A DNA stretch of 9,233 nt from Gammaproteobacteria bacterium (GCA_029859085.1 JAOUDU010000069.1:1-9233); one strand, 5' to 3'; shown: positions 1-6,743, numbered from the stretch's first letter. Translations and numbers: made by a program. Notes: generated by a model not told the origin, from the letters alone.

Positions 1-515
1 TCGATATCCGCGAAGGTGAAATTATCCCCGGCGAGCCATCGGCGGCTCGCCAGCTCCCGGTCCAGCTGCGGCAGCATATAGCCCAGCTGCAGTTTGCCGC
101 GCTCCACCAGCTCAGGGATCTGGGGCACGTCCAGGGGGCCGGGCAGGGCGCGGTTGGCGAATGCTTTCGAGCGGTTGCGCAGCATGCCGGCGATCGCCAT
201 GCTCAGGGCCGCGAACACGCGGTGGTCCCAGCTGATCACCTGGGCTTTCTCCAGTGCGGTGGTGCCCAGCAGCGGTCTGTCCGGGTGCAGGGCCTCCAGG
301 TAGGTACAGATGCCGATAACCTCCGTCAGCACCGTGCCGTCGTCCAGTTTCAGGGCGGGGACAGTGCACTCCGGGATCTCCCGGCGGTACTCGTCCTGCA
401 GCTGTTCGGCCGCTCCCAGGTCGATCTGCCGGGTGTCGAGGGTCAGGCCCTTGTACTGCATGAACAGGGCCAGGCGGCGGGGATTGGGCGCGGGGTCATA
501 GGTGAAGAGTTTCAT
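1..515 (-). CDS. Glutathione S-transferase family protein (C-terminus cut off by window edge)
   Basis: The visible 171 residues match a cytosolic glutathione S-transferase. Residues 1-80 form the thioredoxin-like domain, with a start resembling MKLFTYDPAPNPRR, the cis-proline at V52-P53 and the glutathione-contacting Glu65 in LTEVIGICTYLE. Residues from about 88 begin the helical C-terminal domain and end at FTFADI, the usual N-capping motif of that domain. Family members are about 200-220 residues, so some 30-50 residues lie outside the window. The start is ATG at 515-513, preceded by an AAAGGA-like site about 11 bases upstream. The N-terminal active-site segment reads APNPRR, with no Ser or Cys at the usual catalytic place, as in many bacterial members; substrate is unknown. 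It is divergent from the cytochrome gene, with 183-186 bases between the starts. Family assignment is secure; physiological role is not. Confidence 0.9.
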   Translation of the reverse strand, partial: MKLFTYDPAPNPRRLALFMQYKGLTLDTRQIDLGAAEQLQDEYRREIPECTVPALKLDDGTVLTEVIGICTYLEALHPDRPLLGTTALEKAQVISWDHRVFAALSMAIAGMLRNRSKAFANRALPGPLDVPQIPELVERGKLQLGYMLPQLDRELASRRWLAGDNFTFADI

Positions 516-604
516 CCGGTCGAGGTCCTTTTCCGTTTCGTTGGGCCTGGGAGCAGCGGTGATAGTAGTGCGATCGGGGCGGCGAATCCAGCCCGCAACC
601 CTGG

Positions 605-630
605 GCCGGTCAGGTTCTGCCCAGACCGGC
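605..630. repeat. Inverted repeat between the divergent GST and cytochrome genes
   Basis: The 7-base arms GCCGGTC (605-611) and GACCGGC (624-630) are perfectly complementary around a 12-base spacer. No T-tract follows on either strand, so it is not an intrinsic terminator. It lies just upstream of the proposed cytochrome promoter and could be an operator, a transcribed hairpin in neither gene, or chance in GC-rich DNA. Confidence 0.35.
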
Positions 631-642
631 TGCGCAGGTGAG

Positions 643-671
643 TTTCCGCCACCGGGATAACTGGCTATAAT
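643..671 (+). promoter_or_regulatory. Probable sigma-70 promoter of the cytochrome c5 gene
   Basis: A perfect TATAAT -10 hexamer sits at 666-671. A weak -35 candidate, TTTCCG at 643-648 (three of six consensus bases), lies 17 bases upstream. Transcription would begin near 677-679 and give a leader of about 20-25 bases holding the AGAGGA ribosome site at 686-691. The -10 box and its position support the call; the poor -35 leaves room for an activator. Confidence 0.6.
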
Positions 672-701
672 GCGCGCCTATCAATAGAGGACTGCGTTGT
701 G

Positions 702-1124
702 ATGACTCGAATTATTTTCAGTATTTTGGCCCTCGGCCTGGCGTTCAGCGCCGCCGCGGTGGATTTGACCGACGCCCAACGAGCGGCGATGGAGGAGCGG
801 ATCAAGCCCGTGGGCGAGAACTGCATGGTGGGCGACAGCAGCTGTGGCGGCGCTGCGGCCGCCGCCAGCAGCGGTCCCCGCTCCGGTGAGGAGGTCTACA
901 ATGCCGCCTGTATGGCCTGTCACGGCACCGGAGCGGCCGGTGCGCCCAAGTTAGGGGACGCCGCGGCCTGGGCGGACCGCATTGCCAAGGGCACCGATGT
1001 CCTCCACAACAGCGGCCTGCACGGCGTGGCCGGCACGGCGATGATGGCCAAGGGCGGTTGCATGAACTGTTCGGACGAGGAAGTGATCGCCGCGGTGGAT
1101 TATATGGTTGCCGGCAGCCAGTAG
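702..1124 (+). CDS. cycB: Cytochrome c5, periplasmic c-type cytochrome
   Basis: This encodes a 140-residue exported monohaem cytochrome that carries electrons in the periplasm. Residues 1-19 are a signal peptide (TRIIF start, hydrophobic core, AAA cleavage site). The haem-binding motif is CMACH at 70-74. The block MMAKGGCMNCSDEEV (114-128) is diagnostic of the c5 type: Met114 is the likely sixth haem ligand, and Cys120 and Cys123 form the family's extra disulphide loop. Between signal and haem domain lies a spacer with a further pair, Cys41 and Cys48, then an Ala-rich linker. The gene has tandem starts, GTG at 699 and ATG at 702; AGAGGA at 686-691 serves either, and I prefer ATG. It appears monocistronic, with its own promoter and terminator. 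The redox partner cannot be told from here. The symbol follows the Pseudomonas usage for cytochrome c5. Confidence 0.92.
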   Translation: MTRIIFSILALGLAFSAAAVDLTDAQRAAMEERIKPVGENCMVGDSSCGGAAAAASSGPRSGEEVYNAACMACHGTGAAGAPKLGDAAAWADRIAKGTDVLHNSGLHGVAGTAMMAKGGCMNCSDEEVIAAVDYMVAGSQ

Positions 1125-1146
1125 TTCCGGCAGTACGCCAGGCCCG

Positions 1147-1180
1147 GGCCGCAGTGCGTATGCACTGCGGCCTTTTTTTT
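1147..1180 (+). terminator. Rho-independent terminator after cytochrome c5
   Basis: A perfect 11-base-pair stem, GGCCGCAGTGC (1147-1157) with GCACTGCGGCC (1162-1172), closes a 4-base loop and is followed directly by eight T residues (1173-1180). It lies 22 bases past the cytochrome stop codon. It separates the cytochrome transcript from the aminotransferase gene, which must therefore have its own promoter. Confidence 0.95.
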
Positions 1181-1265
1181 CGCCCTCCGCCCCCGCCGGC
1201 TCGGCGCCAATCACGCAGGTGCGCTGCCTCCGGGTGGGTTCAAAGTACCTGGCCTGAAATTTCGA

Positions 1266-1293
1266 TTGTGGCTTGAGCAACAAAATATACACT
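1266..1293 (+). promoter_or_regulatory. Possible promoter of the aminotransferase gene
   Basis: The AT-rich patch in this otherwise GC-rich stretch holds a -35-like TTGTGG (1266-1271), a 16-base spacer and a -10-like TACACT (1288-1293), four of six consensus bases. A promoter is required here because a strong terminator lies upstream. The leader would be about 85-90 bases. Hexamer matches are weak, so the exact position is uncertain. Confidence 0.3.
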
Positions 1294-1375
1294 AACCGGA
1301 TTCCACCCGGCGCTGTGAAGGGAGCCCATGCGGTTGCCGCAGCCCGCGTCGATGCGTGGTGTGTTCAAACCAGCC

Positions 1376-1380
1376 AGGAG
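1376..1380 (+). promoter_or_regulatory. Ribosome binding site that fixes the aminotransferase start
   Basis: AGGAG lies six bases before ATG 1387. The longer in-frame reading from TTG 1273 has no comparable site, and its 38 extra residues have no family counterpart, so ATG 1387 is the start. Confidence 0.85.
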
Positions 1381-1386
1381 TCGACT

Positions 1387-2700
1387 ATGTCCGCCGTGAT
1401 CTACCCCACCACCAATTTAATGGCCACCGAGCAGCTGGTTATCGAGCGCGGCGAAGGTGTCTATATTTACGATAACCAGGGCAAGCAATACCTCGAGGGC
1501 ATGGCGGGGCTGTGGTGTACCGGCCTGGGCTATGGCAACCGCGAGCTGATCGAGACCATCAGCGAACAGTTGTCGCGGCTTTCCTTTACCCATATGTTCG
1601 GCGGCAAGACCCACCAGCCGGGCATCGACCTCGCTGACAGGCTCGCCGCCATGGCGCCGGTGCGCGACGCGAAGGTGTTCTTCGGCAATTCCGGCTCCGA
1701 CGCCAACGACACCCATATCAAGCTGCTGCATTATTACTTCGACGTCATCGGCAAGCCGCAGAAACGCAAGATCATCACCCGCGAGCGCGCCTACCACGGG
1801 GTGACGGTCGCGGCGGGCTCGCTCACCAGCCTGCCCGCCAACCTGGCCCACTTCGACGCGCCGCTGGATGCGCTCGGTATCCTGCGCACCGACCACCCGC
1901 ATTATTACCGCGGTGCCCAGGGCGGGGAGTCCCAGGCCCAGTTTGTCGAGCGCATCACCAACAACCTGGAACAGTTGATCCTGCGGGAGGGCCCGGACAC
2001 CATCGCCGCGTTTATCGCCGAGCCCATCACCGGGGCCAGTGGCGTCATCGTGCCGCCGCCGGGTTACTACGAGAGGGTGCAGGCCATCCTCGACAAGTAC
2101 GACATCCTGTTCTGGGCCGATGAGGTGATCACCGGCTTCGGGCGCACCGGCAAGCTCTTTGGCTGCGACACCGCGAATATCCGCGAGCCGGACCAGATGA
2201 CCTTCGCCAAGCAGCTGTCCTCGGCCTACTTCCCGATCAGCGCCGCGGTGATCCGCGGTGATATTTACGAGGCGATGCGGGAACCCAGCGCGAAGGTGGG
2301 TATTTTCGGCCACGGTTACACCTACTCGGGTCACCCGGTGGGTTGCGCCGCCGCGCTCAAGACGCTGGAAATATATGAGCGGGACAATATCTACGCCCAC
2401 GCGGCGGCAATGGGCGAGTACCTGCAGGGCCGGCTGGCGCAGCTGCGGGATCATGAGCGGGTCGGGGAGGTGCGCGGGGCGGGCCTGATCGCGGCGGTGG
2501 AACTGGTGGAGGACAAGGACAGCCGCACGCCGGCGACCGACCTGGCCAAGCGGGTCACCGCGCTGTGCCAGGACAACGGCCTGATCGTGCGCAACGTCGC
2601 CGGCTGCGCGCTGGCGGTCTGTCCGCCGCTGGTGATCTCCCGGGCCCAGGTCGATGAGCTGGTGGACAAGCTGACCCTGTCGCTCGGCCAGGCCCTCTAG
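1387..2700 (+). CDS. Class III PLP-dependent aminotransferase (omega-transaminase type)
   Basis: This 437-residue fold-type I enzyme moves an amino group between an amine or omega-amino acid and a keto acid, most often pyruvate. Key residues are visible: the phosphate-binding turn NSGSDAND (Gly103-Ser104), the PLP-stacking Tyr136 in AYHG, Asp245 of ADEVITGFGRTG pairing with the PLP nitrogen, and the Schiff-base Lys275 in TFAKQLSSAYFPISA. GHGYTYSGHPV supplies the Thr that contacts phosphate from the partner subunit. An Arg in LIVRNVAG near the C-terminus matches the substrate-carboxylate Arg of characterised amine:pyruvate transaminases. The length fits the usual 430-460. It ends 19 bases before the convergent rep stop. 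The family is certain; the donor (putrescine, beta-alanine, 4-aminobutyrate, taurine or another amine) cannot be told from sequence, and no catabolic partner gene is adjacent. Confidence 0.9.
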   Translation: MSAVIYPTTNLMATEQLVIERGEGVYIYDNQGKQYLEGMAGLWCTGLGYGNRELIETISEQLSRLSFTHMFGGKTHQPGIDLADRLAAMAPVRDAKVFFGNSGSDANDTHIKLLHYYFDVIGKPQKRKIITRERAYHGVTVAAGSLTSLPANLAHFDAPLDALGILRTDHPHYYRGAQGGESQAQFVERITNNLEQLILREGPDTIAAFIAEPITGASGVIVPPPGYYERVQAILDKYDILFWADEVITGFGRTGKLFGCDTANIREPDQMTFAKQLSSAYFPISAAVIRGDIYEAMREPSAKVGIFGHGYTYSGHPVGCAAALKTLEIYERDNIYAHAAAMGEYLQGRLAQLRDHERVGEVRGAGLIAAVELVEDKDSRTPATDLAKRVTALCQDNGLIVRNVAGCALAVCPPLVISRAQVDELVDKLTLSLGQAL

Positions 2701-2719
2701 TCACAGGCACACCCGCAAC

Positions 2720-4717
2720 TCAGCCGAACAGGTTTTTCAGGCCCGCCAGGGTTTCCTTGCCCCGCTCCTCGTTGGCCTCGGCGGTATCCGCGTCCCCACC
2801 CTGCCACTGCAGGTCGTCCGCGGGCAGCTCGGCGAGGAAGCGGCTGGGCTCACAATTGACGGTTTCGCCGAACTGGCGCCGCTTCAGGGCCAGGGTCATC
2901 GTGAGGGTCTGCTGGGCCCGGGTGATGCCGACGTAGGCGAGGCGGCGCTCTTCGGCGATGTTGTCCTCTTCCACGCTGACCCGATGGGGCAGCAGGTTCT
3001 CCTCAACGCCTATGATGTAGACATGGGGGAACTCCAGGCCCTTGGCGGCGTGCAGGGTCATCAACTGGACGCTGTCGGGGCCGGTCTCTTCCTCGTCCTG
3101 CTGTTCCAGCAGGTCGCGCAGTACCAGCCGGGCGATGGCCTCGTCCAGCGGCACCTGTTCGCTGTTCATAACCCGCTGCAGGGCGTCCACCAGGAAGTGC
3201 ACGTTGGCCATGCGGCGCTGGGCCACGTCCTCGCTGGAACTCAGCTGGAGCAGCCAGTCCTCGTAGTCCATTTCCCGTATCATCTGGCGAATGCCCGCTA
3301 CCCCGTCCTCCCCCAGGCAACGGCCGCGGACCGAGGTCATCCAGCTGCGGAATTCCCGCAGTCGCTTCAGCCCGGCCTCGGGGACGTGATCACTGCCGAT
3401 GCGGGCGCAGGCCTGGCTCAGGCTGCAGTGCTGGGCGTTGGCAAAGTTGCCCAGGGCCTCCAGGGTGGACGCCCCCAGCTTGCGGCGCGGTACATTGGCG
3501 ATGCGCAGGAAGGCGTTGTCGTCGTTCTCGTTCAGGATCAGGCGGAGGTAGGCCATGATGTCCTTAACCTCGTTGCGGGCGAAGAAGGAGGTGCCCCCGC
3601 TGAGGTGGTAGGGCACCTGTTGCTGCTGCAGGGCCAGTTCGACCAGGCGCGACTGGTGATTGCCGCGGTAGAGCACCGCGTAGTCGCCCAGGCGGGTGCG
3701 CTTGCGCAGCCTGTGATCGAGGATTTCCGCCACCACCTGGTCGGCCTCGTGCTGCTCGCTGCTGCAGCGGATCACCCGCAGCGGCTCGCCGTGGCCCAGC
3801 TCGCTCCACAGCTGCTTCTCGAACACGTGGCTGTTATTGGCAATCAGGGTATTGGCGGCCTTGAGGATACGCGCAGTGGAGCGGTAGTTCTGTTCCAGCG
3901 TCACGATTTTGAGCCCGGGGTAGTCCTGCTGCAACTGGGCCAGGTTTTCCGGCCTGGCCCCGCGCCAGGCGTAGATGGACTGGTCGTCGTCCCCCACCAC
4001 CGTCAGTTGGCCGCGCAGGCCCACCAGTTGCTTTACCAGCAGGTACTGGCTGGTGTTGGTGTCCTGGTATTCGTCCACCAGCAGGTAGTGCACCTGGTTG
4101 CGCCACTTGTCGAGGATGTCGGGATGGTGCTCGAACAGGATCGTGGGCAGCAGGATAAGGTCGTCGAAATCCAGCGCGTTGTAGGCCTTGAGGGCCCGTT
4201 TGTAGCGCAGGTAGGCCTGGGCGCAGAGTATGTCGGCGGGGCCGCTTGCGGCGGCCAGGGCCTGTTCCGGCAGCACCCTGTCATTCTTCCAGTGGGAGAT
4301 GCGCTGGGCGATGGTGCCCGCCAGGTCGCCCTCGGCTCCGTGCTCCTGGATCAGCAGGTCCCGGATCAGGGTGCGGGTGTCCTCACCATCGAAAATGGAA
4401 AAGCCGGATTTCAACCCCAGTTCCCGGCGCTCGGCGCGGATGATCTTCAGGCCCAGCTGGTGGAACGTACTGACGGTCAGTCCCTCGGACACGCCGCTGC
4501 CCAGCAGTTTGCCCACCCGCTCTTTCATCTCCCGTGCCGCCTTGTTGGTGAATGTGACCGCGGCGATACGGCTGGCGCTGATACCGCAGGTTTCCACCAG
4601 GTAGGCGATCTTGCGGGTGATCACGCTGGTCTTGCCGCTGCCGGCACCGGCGAGAACCAGCAGGGGACCGTCGATGTAGCGCACCGCTTCCCGCTGGCGG
4701 GGGTTTAGTTGGGTCAC
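2720..4717 (-). CDS. rep: ATP-dependent DNA helicase Rep
   Basis: This 665-residue superfamily 1A 3'-to-5' helicase helps replication forks by displacing proteins from DNA ahead of the replisome. All signature motifs are present in order: Q-motif region LNPRQREAV (4-12), Walker A AGAGSGKT (23-30), motif Ia VTFTNKAAREM (54-64), Walker B VDEYQD (214-219), motif III GDDDQSIYAWRGA (242-254), motif IV QNYRS (276-280), motif V LMTLHAAKGLEF (553-564) and motif VI RRLAYVGITRA (591-601). It matches Rep rather than UvrD along its length, including SGGTSFFARNEVKD in the 2B region and a C-terminal tail ending in LAGLKNLFG that resembles the DnaB-contacting tail of E. coli Rep. The start is GTG 4717; an in-frame TAG two codons upstream rules out any earlier start. 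Its ribosome site is weak, consistent with translation from a ppnP-rep transcript. Confidence 0.96.
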   Translation of the reverse strand: MTQLNPRQREAVRYIDGPLLVLAGAGSGKTSVITRKIAYLVETCGISASRIAAVTFTNKAAREMKERVGKLLGSGVSEGLTVSTFHQLGLKIIRAERRELGLKSGFSIFDGEDTRTLIRDLLIQEHGAEGDLAGTIAQRISHWKNDRVLPEQALAAASGPADILCAQAYLRYKRALKAYNALDFDDLILLPTILFEHHPDILDKWRNQVHYLLVDEYQDTNTSQYLLVKQLVGLRGQLTVVGDDDQSIYAWRGARPENLAQLQQDYPGLKIVTLEQNYRSTARILKAANTLIANNSHVFEKQLWSELGHGEPLRVIRCSSEQHEADQVVAEILDHRLRKRTRLGDYAVLYRGNHQSRLVELALQQQQVPYHLSGGTSFFARNEVKDIMAYLRLILNENDDNAFLRIANVPRRKLGASTLEALGNFANAQHCSLSQACARIGSDHVPEAGLKRLREFRSWMTSVRGRCLGEDGVAGIRQMIREMDYEDWLLQLSSSEDVAQRRMANVHFLVDALQRVMNSEQVPLDEAIARLVLRDLLEQQDEEETGPDSVQLMTLHAAKGLEFPHVYIIGVEENLLPHRVSVEEDNIAEERRLAYVGITRAQQTLTMTLALKRRQFGETVNCEPSRFLAELPADDLQWQGGDADTAEANEERGKETLAGLKNLFG

Positions 4718-4770
4718 TGCCTACAGGCCGGCACGGCGGGTGCGCAGTCGGCTGGGAAGGGCAAACGCGT

Positions 4771-5052
4771 TCAGCCGTAGGTGCAGAGGTAGGCTGTCTC
4801 GACGGCGACCTTGAGCTGGAATTTTTCGTTGGCGGCGACGACGAACTGCTCCCCCTGCCCGAAGGTGGTCCACTCCTCGCTGCCGGGCAGGCGCACCGTC
4901 AGGGCGCCGCTGACCACGGTCATGGTTTCCCTCTGGCTGGTGCCGAACTCGAACTCCCCCACGGCCATGACCCCGACGGTGGCCGGCAGGGTTGCGGTCT
5001 GGAAGGCGATGGAAGCGACCTTGCCGTCGAAGTACTGGTTGATCTTGAACAT
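4771..5052 (-). CDS. ppnP: Pyrimidine/purine nucleoside phosphorylase PpnP (YaiE, DUF1255)
   Basis: This 93-residue single-domain cupin-like protein matches E. coli PpnP (94 residues), which splits a broad set of nucleosides with phosphate into free base and ribose 1-phosphate. Conserved blocks are [11 protein letters not shown] (5-15), [13 protein letters not shown] (26-38), [10 protein letters not shown] (42-51) and the end ETAYLCTYG. It has no signal peptide or membrane segment, so it is cytoplasmic. ATG 5052 is chosen because AGGAG (5058-5062) lies five bases upstream and homologues begin here; the frame stays open to GTG 5187, but those 45 extra residues have no family match and run across the promoter region. 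It lies 53 bases upstream of rep on the same strand with no terminator between, so the two are likely co-transcribed. Confidence 0.93.
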   Translation of the reverse strand: MFKINQYFDGKVASIAFQTATLPATVGVMAVGEFEFGTSQRETMTVVSGALTVRLPGSEEWTTFGQGEQFVVAANEKFQLKVAVETAYLCTYG

Positions 5053-5057
5053 GTTGG

Positions 5058-5062
5058 CTCCT
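5058..5062 (-). promoter_or_regulatory. Ribosome binding site fixing the ppnP start
   Basis: On the minus strand AGGAG sits five bases before ATG 5052. It favours the 93-residue product over the 138-residue extension to GTG 5187. Confidence 0.85.
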
Positions 5063-5099
5063 GATGTGGGGCTGAAACGGGTGGAATTTGCGGCTGCGC

Positions 5100-5128
5100 A
5101 TTTTCCTACGAATGATGGGTAAGGGCAA
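5100..5128 (-). promoter_or_regulatory. Possible promoter of ppnP-rep
   Basis: On the minus strand TTGCCC (5123-5128) and GAAAAT (5100-5105) are separated by exactly 17 bases, each matching four of six consensus bases. The site lies downstream of the terminator at 5188-5223 and gives a leader of about 40 bases, where a promoter for ppnP and rep is needed. The call is by eye only. Confidence 0.35.
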
Positions 5129-5148
5129 AAGAAATCATGACCGGGTGG

Positions 5149-5161
5149 ACCGCCAGGCGGT
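5149..5161. repeat. Palindrome upstream of the ppnP promoter candidate
   Basis: ACCGCC-A-GGCGGT is a perfect 6+1+6 palindrome about 20 bases upstream of the candidate -35 box. The single-base centre makes it a poor RNA hairpin, so if functional it would more likely be a dimeric protein-binding site. No known operator is recognised. Confidence 0.3.
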
Positions 5162-5187
5162 TGTGTTGAGCGAATCCATCCGGCCAC

Positions 5188-5223
5188 AAAAAAAGGCCGA
5201 CAGTTCGGCTGTCGGCCTTTTTT
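5188..5223 (-). terminator. Bidirectional rho-independent terminator after the DUF1329 genes
   Basis: A 9-base-pair stem, GGCCGACAG (5195-5203) with CTGTCGGCC (5209-5217), encloses a TTCGG loop. It is flanked by seven A (5188-5194) and six T (5218-5223), so it can terminate on both strands. On the minus strand it ends the DUF1329 transcript 52 bases past its stop codon and insulates ppnP. No plus-strand gene needs it nearby. A second GC-only palindrome, CGCCGCC-G-GGCGGCG (5242-5256), lies between it and the stop but has no T-tract. Confidence 0.93.
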
Positions 5224-5274
5224 GTGAAACCTCCCCGTAATCGCCGCCGGGCGGCGCCTCCGGGTTGGTGCGGT

Positions 5275-6636
5275 TTAGCGCACGCCGCTGCGGGACATGC
5301 CCTTGGGTGTGAAGTACTTGTCGTCTGTCACACCACTGCCCTGCTTGTACTTGCCCGGAATCAGCTTGCCGTTCAGGTTGTAGATGTTCTGCAGCAGGTC
5401 GTAGGCGCCATAGGCAGAGTTGAACTCGGCATTGACATCGTACAGCGGGGCCGGGTACAGGTACTGCAAGCGCCACAGCTGGCCCCTGCCGTCGTACATG
5501 TCGCCCGCCACTGCCACCCAGCTATCCTCGTCGATATAGAATGTGCGGCGGCTGTACAGGTGACGCTGGCCTTCTTTCAGGGTGGAATCCACTACCCAGA
5601 CGCGGTGTTTCTCCCAGCGGATCGCTTCCGGCTTGAGGAACTTCGGCCCGAGGTTGTCCTCCAGCTTTTCCTCGAACACAAACTTGTTGTCGTTCGCGGG
5701 GACGATCATCTCCTGCTTGCCCACCAGCTTCCAGTTGTAGCGCTCGGGCGAGCCGTTGTAGATGAAGGCGTCGTCGTAGGTGGAGGTGCCCGCCACCCCG
5801 GGGTTGGGGGTATCGAAGGACACCGCCGGTGCCAGGCGCACCCGGCGCTGGCCGGTCAGGTACTGCCACGCCTGGCGGCCCTTGCCCTGGGTGTAATCCG
5901 CGCCGGGCTCGTGCACCAGCAGGATCTCACCTGCGCGGCGTGCCGGCGCGGTGTAGTCGATACGCAGCATGGTCCAGACCGCGTCCCCCACCGGCTGGTC
6001 GGGCTTTTCGAACATCGGGTATACCGACACGGAGTGGGCGCTGGTAGCCAGTACCGGCTTGCCGCTGGAATCGACGTAGTACACGTCATAGTTCTGGTTG
6101 AAGTCCACCCCGTAGCGGATCATGTGGTTCCAGATGGCTTCCAGGCCGGACTGCGGGATCGGGAAGGGCACGCCGGGATAGTTGCCTTCAATTTTCTGCC
6201 CGTCTTCTACCAGGGAGGCGCCGGTGGCATTTTTGGCGGTATTGGCGTAGTACCAGTCCGGGCGGGTGATACCCCGGTGGGTCGGGTACACGTGCATCTC
6301 CCAGCCATCGGCACCGTATTTCTCGAACATGGCCTTGCTGCCCGCGGTCAGGTTGTCCGCGTACTCCTTCCAGTTGCTCGCATTGATGGTGTACAGGGGC
6401 GTTTCACCGGCGTAGGGGTCCGTGTAATTGCCCGATCCCGGAACATAACCGGCAGGTACCGGGGTTCCCTTGGGATCCCATGCCGGGATACTGCCATCGG
6501 CGTTCCCGGCCATCTCGGCGCCCATCGGCGTCAGGGTTTTGCCCAGCATTGCGGCCTGCTCCGGAGAGACCCCGGCCATCGCGCTGCTGGCTACTAATGA
6601 GCCCAGAAGTAGGGCGGCTTTGATACGGTTCTGCAT
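5275..6636 (-). CDS. DUF1329 protein A, exported, downstream copy of a tandem pair
   Basis: This 453-residue DUF1329 protein (Pfam PF07044) begins with a signal peptide (residues 1-21, RIKAALLLGSLVASSAMA then GV). The mature protein has no cysteine, so it is not a lipoprotein and is probably periplasmic or loosely attached to the outer membrane. Family landmarks are LGKTLTPMGAE (31-41), NADGSIPAWDP (45-55), YPGVPFPIPQSGLEAIWNH (153-171) and the C-terminal FTPKGMSRSGVR. The family is often described as having a LolB-like fold; its biochemical role is unproven. ATG 6636 is chosen because the signal peptide starts there and AAAGGAG (6648-6654) lies 11 bases upstream; the open frame above it to 6747 overlaps the preceding gene's stop and has no family match. 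It follows copy B by 107 bases with no terminator, so an operon is likely. Confidence 0.88.
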   Translation of the reverse strand: MQNRIKAALLLGSLVASSAMAGVSPEQAAMLGKTLTPMGAEMAGNADGSIPAWDPKGTPVPAGYVPGSGNYTDPYAGETPLYTINASNWKEYADNLTAGSKAMFEKYGADGWEMHVYPTHRGITRPDWYYANTAKNATGASLVEDGQKIEGNYPGVPFPIPQSGLEAIWNHMIRYGVDFNQNYDVYYVDSSGKPVLATSAHSVSVYPMFEKPDQPVGDAVWTMLRIDYTAPARRAGEILLVHEPGADYTQGKGRQAWQYLTGQRRVRLAPAVSFDTPNPGVAGTSTYDDAFIYNGSPERYNWKLVGKQEMIVPANDNKFVFEEKLEDNLGPKFLKPEAIRWEKHRVWVVDSTLKEGQRHLYSRRTFYIDEDSWVAVAGDMYDGRGQLWRLQYLYPAPLYDVNAEFNSAYGAYDLLQNIYNLNGKLIPGKYKQGSGVTDDKYFTPKGMSRSGVR

Positions 6637-6647
6637 GGTGATAGGTA

Positions 6648-6654
6648 CTCCTTT
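6648..6654 (-). promoter_or_regulatory. Ribosome binding site for DUF1329 protein A
   Basis: AAAGGAG on the minus strand lies 11 bases before ATG 6636. It is strong but slightly distant; copy B shows the same 11-base spacing (AAGGA, 8114-8118). It supports ATG 6636 over the longer frame starting at 6747. Confidence 0.7.
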
Positions 6655-6743
6655 GCTGATTATTTTAGTCACCTGCGCATAGGGTAGTGCAAGCGCCAGA
6701 GGAAAGCCATAAGTAATAGTTGGCTCTTTGCGGTTAGCCTGCC

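Noticed and set aside
1200..1260. GGTTCAAA-like T-arm suggesting a tRNA
   Set aside because: No flanking 5-base T-stem, acceptor stem or anticodon arm could be paired.
1417..2454. Minus-strand 345-codon open frame antisense to the aminotransferase
   Set aside because: The sense frame has all PLP-enzyme residues; the antisense product resembles no family and lacks a ribosome site.
2984..4708. Plus-strand 574-codon open frame antisense to rep
   Set aside because: It mirrors rep, which has every helicase motif. Its translation is rich in Gly, Val, Gln and Leu with no domain, as expected for an antisense shadow in GC-rich DNA.
5053..5187. N-terminal 45-residue extension of ppnP from GTG 5187
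   Set aside because: No similarity to PpnP proteins, no ribosome site, and it covers the promoter region; ATG 5052 with AGGAG fits the family length.
5224..6597. Plus-strand 457-codon open frame antisense to DUF1329 protein A
   Set aside because: A comparable plus-strand frame lies antisense to protein B (7329-8075), simply because the two genes are paralogous. No start signal or recognisable domain.
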